Below are positions 4,962 to 6,829 of a stretch of DNA of 6,829 nt, one piece after another. This DNA is from Candidatus Omnitrophota bacterium (GTDB lineage: Bacteria; Omnitrophota; Koll11; VGKN01). The notes under the pieces are model-generated. The model was not told the origin of the DNA and ran no database searches. It saw nothing but the letters and a program-made list of their open reading frames with translations. Numbering within the stretch: position 1 is the first letter of the stretch; each line of letters begins with the position of its first letter. Where the stretch lies: contig VGKN01000086.1 in assembly GCA_016867055.1 (NCBI GenBank), forward strand, positions 1 through 6,829, written 5' to 3'. The position numbers and the translations under genes are program-made.

Positions 4962-5684
4962 ATGACTAATTTTATAAAATTCTGCTTGGTTAGTATTATA
5001 TGCCTATCCATACTTTTCCCTACGAATACATTTGCGGTTGATAGTCCTTCCGAACCATACTTCTTCATTAAAGATTTAATTCAAGTTGCAAGCCTTATTC
5101 ATTCCTCTGTAGATAGGTTCAAAACGAAGGGCGAACTCCTTAATGAAACTGATGAGGTCTATTTAACAATGCAAATGATGAAAGGGTTTCGAACGGCCAT
5201 TTCTGATATAGAGGAAGCAAAGATTTTTTTGAACAAGTACCTAACTTCAAAGAATGAAACCATTAAAGAATCTTCGCAAGCTATGCTAGTAGCATTAGGT
5301 CTACTTTCAAACAATTATCAGGATACAATAAAATATCTTGAAACTATATATTCTCCAGAAACAATGAAAAATCCTGACGCGGGTAAAATGATGAGCGAGG
5401 GTAGTAAACTGACAGCGGGTAGAGATGAAATATTAAAACTGTGTATGGACGCTTCAATAATGGCTACCTACGCATTAGTAAGCGACCAGCCAGACAAAGA
5501 AGGTCATTTAAGTTATCTTACTATTACCTCCAAAGAACGCGATGATTTAAAAAAGGAATTGGAAAGGTACTTTGGTAATGGTATTAAAGATGGAATAAAA
5601 GCTGGACAGAGTCTTTCTCTTTCACCTGCTTCTGCTTTATATGAATTTCTTAAAAGAGATTTTACACCAGCAGATAAAAGATAA
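4962..5684 (+). CDS. Exported helical protein of unknown function
   Basis: A 240-residue protein with a clear signal peptide: MTNFIKF, a hydrophobic core LVSIICLSILF and a likely cut after TNTFA (about residue 25). No lipobox is seen, so it should be soluble in the periplasm or secreted. The mature part is predicted almost wholly helical, with amphipathic stretches at 33-55, 66-95, 100-130, 154-172 and 190-230, and only one Cys (161). No catalytic motif or named family is recognised. The ATG is chosen because AAAGGAG (4948-4954) lies seven bases upstream; the ATG at 4956 runs into a stop after one codon. The stop codon overlaps the ribosome-binding site of the next gene, so the two secreted proteins are likely made together and may act together. 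Confidence 0.85.
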   Translation: MTNFIKFCLVSIICLSILFPTNTFAVDSPSEPYFFIKDLIQVASLIHSSVDRFKTKGELLNETDEVYLTMQMMKGFRTAISDIEEAKIFLNKYLTSKNETIKESSQAMLVALGLLSNNYQDTIKYLETIYSPETMKNPDAGKMMSEGSKLTAGRDEILKLCMDASIMATYALVSDQPDKEGHLSYLTITSKERDDLKKELERYFGNGIKDGIKAGQSLSLSPASALYEFLKRDFTPADKR

Positions 5685-5694
5685 GGAGTAAAAG

Positions 5695-6177
5695 ATGAGA
5701 AACATAATATTTTCTTTCTTTTTAGTATTCTGTTTATCGACAATTTCGATAGCAGAAGAAAACCCATTTAAAGAATTATTAGGCGCAAAAACGATAAAGT
5801 GTTATTGGGGCAAAGGGATAAATGCAAACTGGGAAAAGGGTAAATTGGAAATAGAAACTAATGTAGAATGGAATCCCAAAAAGGAAGAATCTTATTCAAT
5901 TTATGATTCAATTGATATAAAAAATGGAACAGCAAGATTAATAGGTAATCAAGGAGCTACTGACGTCACTGTTTTATCTAATGCAGGAGGCATCACTTTT
6001 ATTGAAGATATCTTTGCTAGTGGTTTTAGTATTATTACAGTATTCCCAAAATATGAAGAAAACTCAAATAAATTTCTAGCTGTTATGACTCGACATATGA
6101 ACTTTATGGGAAGGCCATTACCTCAACAGTATTATGGAACTGCGGAAATATTAGAATCAAGGAGTGACAAAGAATAG
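5695..6177 (+). CDS. Small exported beta-rich protein, uncharacterised family
   Basis: A 160-residue protein with signal peptide MRNIIFSFFLVFCLSTISIA (1-20). The mature part is beta-rich: IKCYWGKG (35-41), a Trp (46), YDSIDIKNGTARLIGNQG (70-87), ITFIED (100-105), FSIITVFPKY (111-120), and MTRHMNFMGRPLPQQYYGTAE (131-151). I recall similar motifs (SIDLK.GTARLIGN.GA, and SRH...GPLPSQY.GTC) in a widespread family of uncharacterised secreted bacterial proteins; this is memory and gives no function. Relatives as I recall them end in a Cys where this protein has Ala 150, leaving Cys 36 unpaired in the mature chain. AAGGAG (5683-5688) stands six bases before the ATG and overlaps the preceding stop, typical of tight operons. 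Confidence 0.85.
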   Translation: MRNIIFSFFLVFCLSTISIAEENPFKELLGAKTIKCYWGKGINANWEKGKLEIETNVEWNPKKEESYSIYDSIDIKNGTARLIGNQGATDVTVLSNAGGITFIEDIFASGFSIITVFPKYEENSNKFLAVMTRHMNFMGRPLPQQYYGTAEILESRSDKE

Positions 6178-6187
6178 GAGAAGGGTA

Positions 6188-6253
6188 TTGAATAAACCTC
6201 AATTAATAGTTGCTTGGATAGTTATGAAATATTTAAAAAAAGATAGAGTATAG
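6188..6253 (+). CDS. Possible 21-codon ORF before the AlbA_2 gene
   Basis: A TTG at 6188-6190, seven bases after AGGAG (6176-6180), opens MNKPQLIVAWIVMKYLKKDRV and stops with TAG at 6251-6253, four bases before the ATG of the next gene. The start resembles the 'MNK.QLIVAW' openings of small membrane proteins I recall from Omnitrophota and Deltaproteobacteria, so it may be a truncated copy. It may instead be a leader whose translation couples the following gene, which lacks a clear ribosome-binding site. Chance is also possible. Confidence 0.35.
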   Translation: MNKPQLIVAWIVMKYLKKDRV

Positions 6254-6257
6254 CTAA

Positions 6258-6829
6258 ATGCCCGAGAAAGACATAGTCCAAATAATTTTAGATTATAAAG
6301 AATGGCAGGTTTTTGAATGCAAAAGAGCGCTCATCGAGCCCTACAAGATTTTAGAAACAATTGTTGCTTTTGCTAATGCCGAAGGTGGCACCTTGATATT
6401 GGGTCTGGAGGATCCAGAAAAGGCACCGAAAGAAGCGCGGTTAATAGGAATAAGCGAGGGGCCAGACAATATTTCAGACGTTATAAACTTAATTCCTAAG
6501 GAAATAACTCCACCTTTACCCAAGATAGGTCAACATAGAATTTCTATTACTAATGTTGCAGGGAACAAAGATGAGTTGTTAGCATTGGTTATTGAGAGAA
6601 GTACTGACGTTCATTCTTTGCGTCGCGGAGATACATATTTAAGGCGCGGTAGACATAATAATAAACTAACAGCCCAAGAAATAATTAGACTTAAATACGC
6701 CAAGGGAGCTATTCGGTTTGAAGGTGAACCTTCTTTTAATGTAGATATTCCAGATTTAGATAATGAATTACTAAAAAAATTTCAAGAGGCCACTGGAAGT
6801 ACTAATGTAGATATTTTACAGTTTCTTAA
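6258..6829 (+). CDS. AlbA_2 (Schlafen AlbA-like) domain protein, 3' end beyond the window
   Basis: The frame runs open from ATG 6258-6260 to the right edge, 190 codons without a stop. A TAA directly before the ATG makes it the first usable start. Residues about 14-145 form an AlbA_2 domain (PF04326 type): FECKRAL (19-25) with the E-x-K pair, IVAFANAEGG (35-44) followed by TLILGLED, then VIERSTDVHSLRRGDTYLRRG (111-131) and LTAQEIIRLK, all in the family order. The following VDIPDLDNELLKKF (162-175) is the usual linker into a winged-helix or AAA_4 region in full-length members, most of which are 350-550 aa. AlbA_2 proteins are linked to nucleic-acid binding, and in Schlafens to tRNA or rRNA cleavage; some occur in defence loci. 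Activity here cannot be judged without the C-terminus. It has no clear ribosome-binding site and may depend on the preceding 21-codon frame. Confidence 0.85.
   Translation, partial: MPEKDIVQIILDYKEWQVFECKRALIEPYKILETIVAFANAEGGTLILGLEDPEKAPKEARLIGISEGPDNISDVINLIPKEITPPLPKIGQHRISITNVAGNKDELLALVIERSTDVHSLRRGDTYLRRGRHNNKLTAQEIIRLKYAKGAIRFEGEPSFNVDIPDLDNELLKKFQEATGSTNVDILQFL

Noticed and set aside
5513..5767. 84-codon minus-strand frame
   Set aside because: It is antisense to the two secreted-protein genes and spans their junction; no initiation signal.

Overview
The window reads as an AT-rich chromosome segment of a Gram-negative-type bacterium. It has strong Shine-Dalgarno sites (AAGGAG/GGAGG), consensus sigma-70 boxes, the standard genetic code and many short secreted proteins. 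The carbohydrate-binding-like exported proteins, the Trp-rich 'WWP...WGNRGYVYV' segment and the GC-rich intergenic palindromes remind me of uncultured Omnitrophota or other PVC-like lineages. That placement is a recollection and is not proven by the window.

Left third (1-1972, minus strand): an exported-protein operon. A promoter at 1943-1972 precedes a frameshifted small secreted-protein gene (1553-1932). Next come an intact 385-aa secreted protein with a Trp-rich segment, a long coiled coil and a C-terminal jelly-roll-like domain (370-1527), and a second secreted protein with a related domain (1-373, cut by the window edge). The last two genes overlap by ATGA and are probably translationally coupled.

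Middle (about 1996-4621): two directly repeated, non-coding, hairpin-rich elements (2018-2432 and 4183-4621, about 80% identical in their first ~190 bases) bracket an AAA_14/DUF4143 ATPase gene (2433-3869, minus). The ATPase has its own near-consensus promoter, a 24-bp perfect palindrome over the -10 box, and a TTG start fixed by its ribosome-binding site. A possible 20-codon ORF and a short degenerate fragment of the repeat lie between the ATPase promoter and the second repeat.

Right third (4615-6829, plus strand): a small XRE-type repressor gene is followed by two exported proteins of unknown function (240 and 160 aa), a 21-codon ORF, and the start of an AlbA_2 (Schlafen-like) domain protein cut by the window edge. 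Spacing suggests one transcription unit. The -35 box of its promoter lies in the conserved outer end of the second repeat, so the repeat appears to have supplied part of the promoter.

No tRNA, rRNA, CRISPR array or transposase gene was seen.
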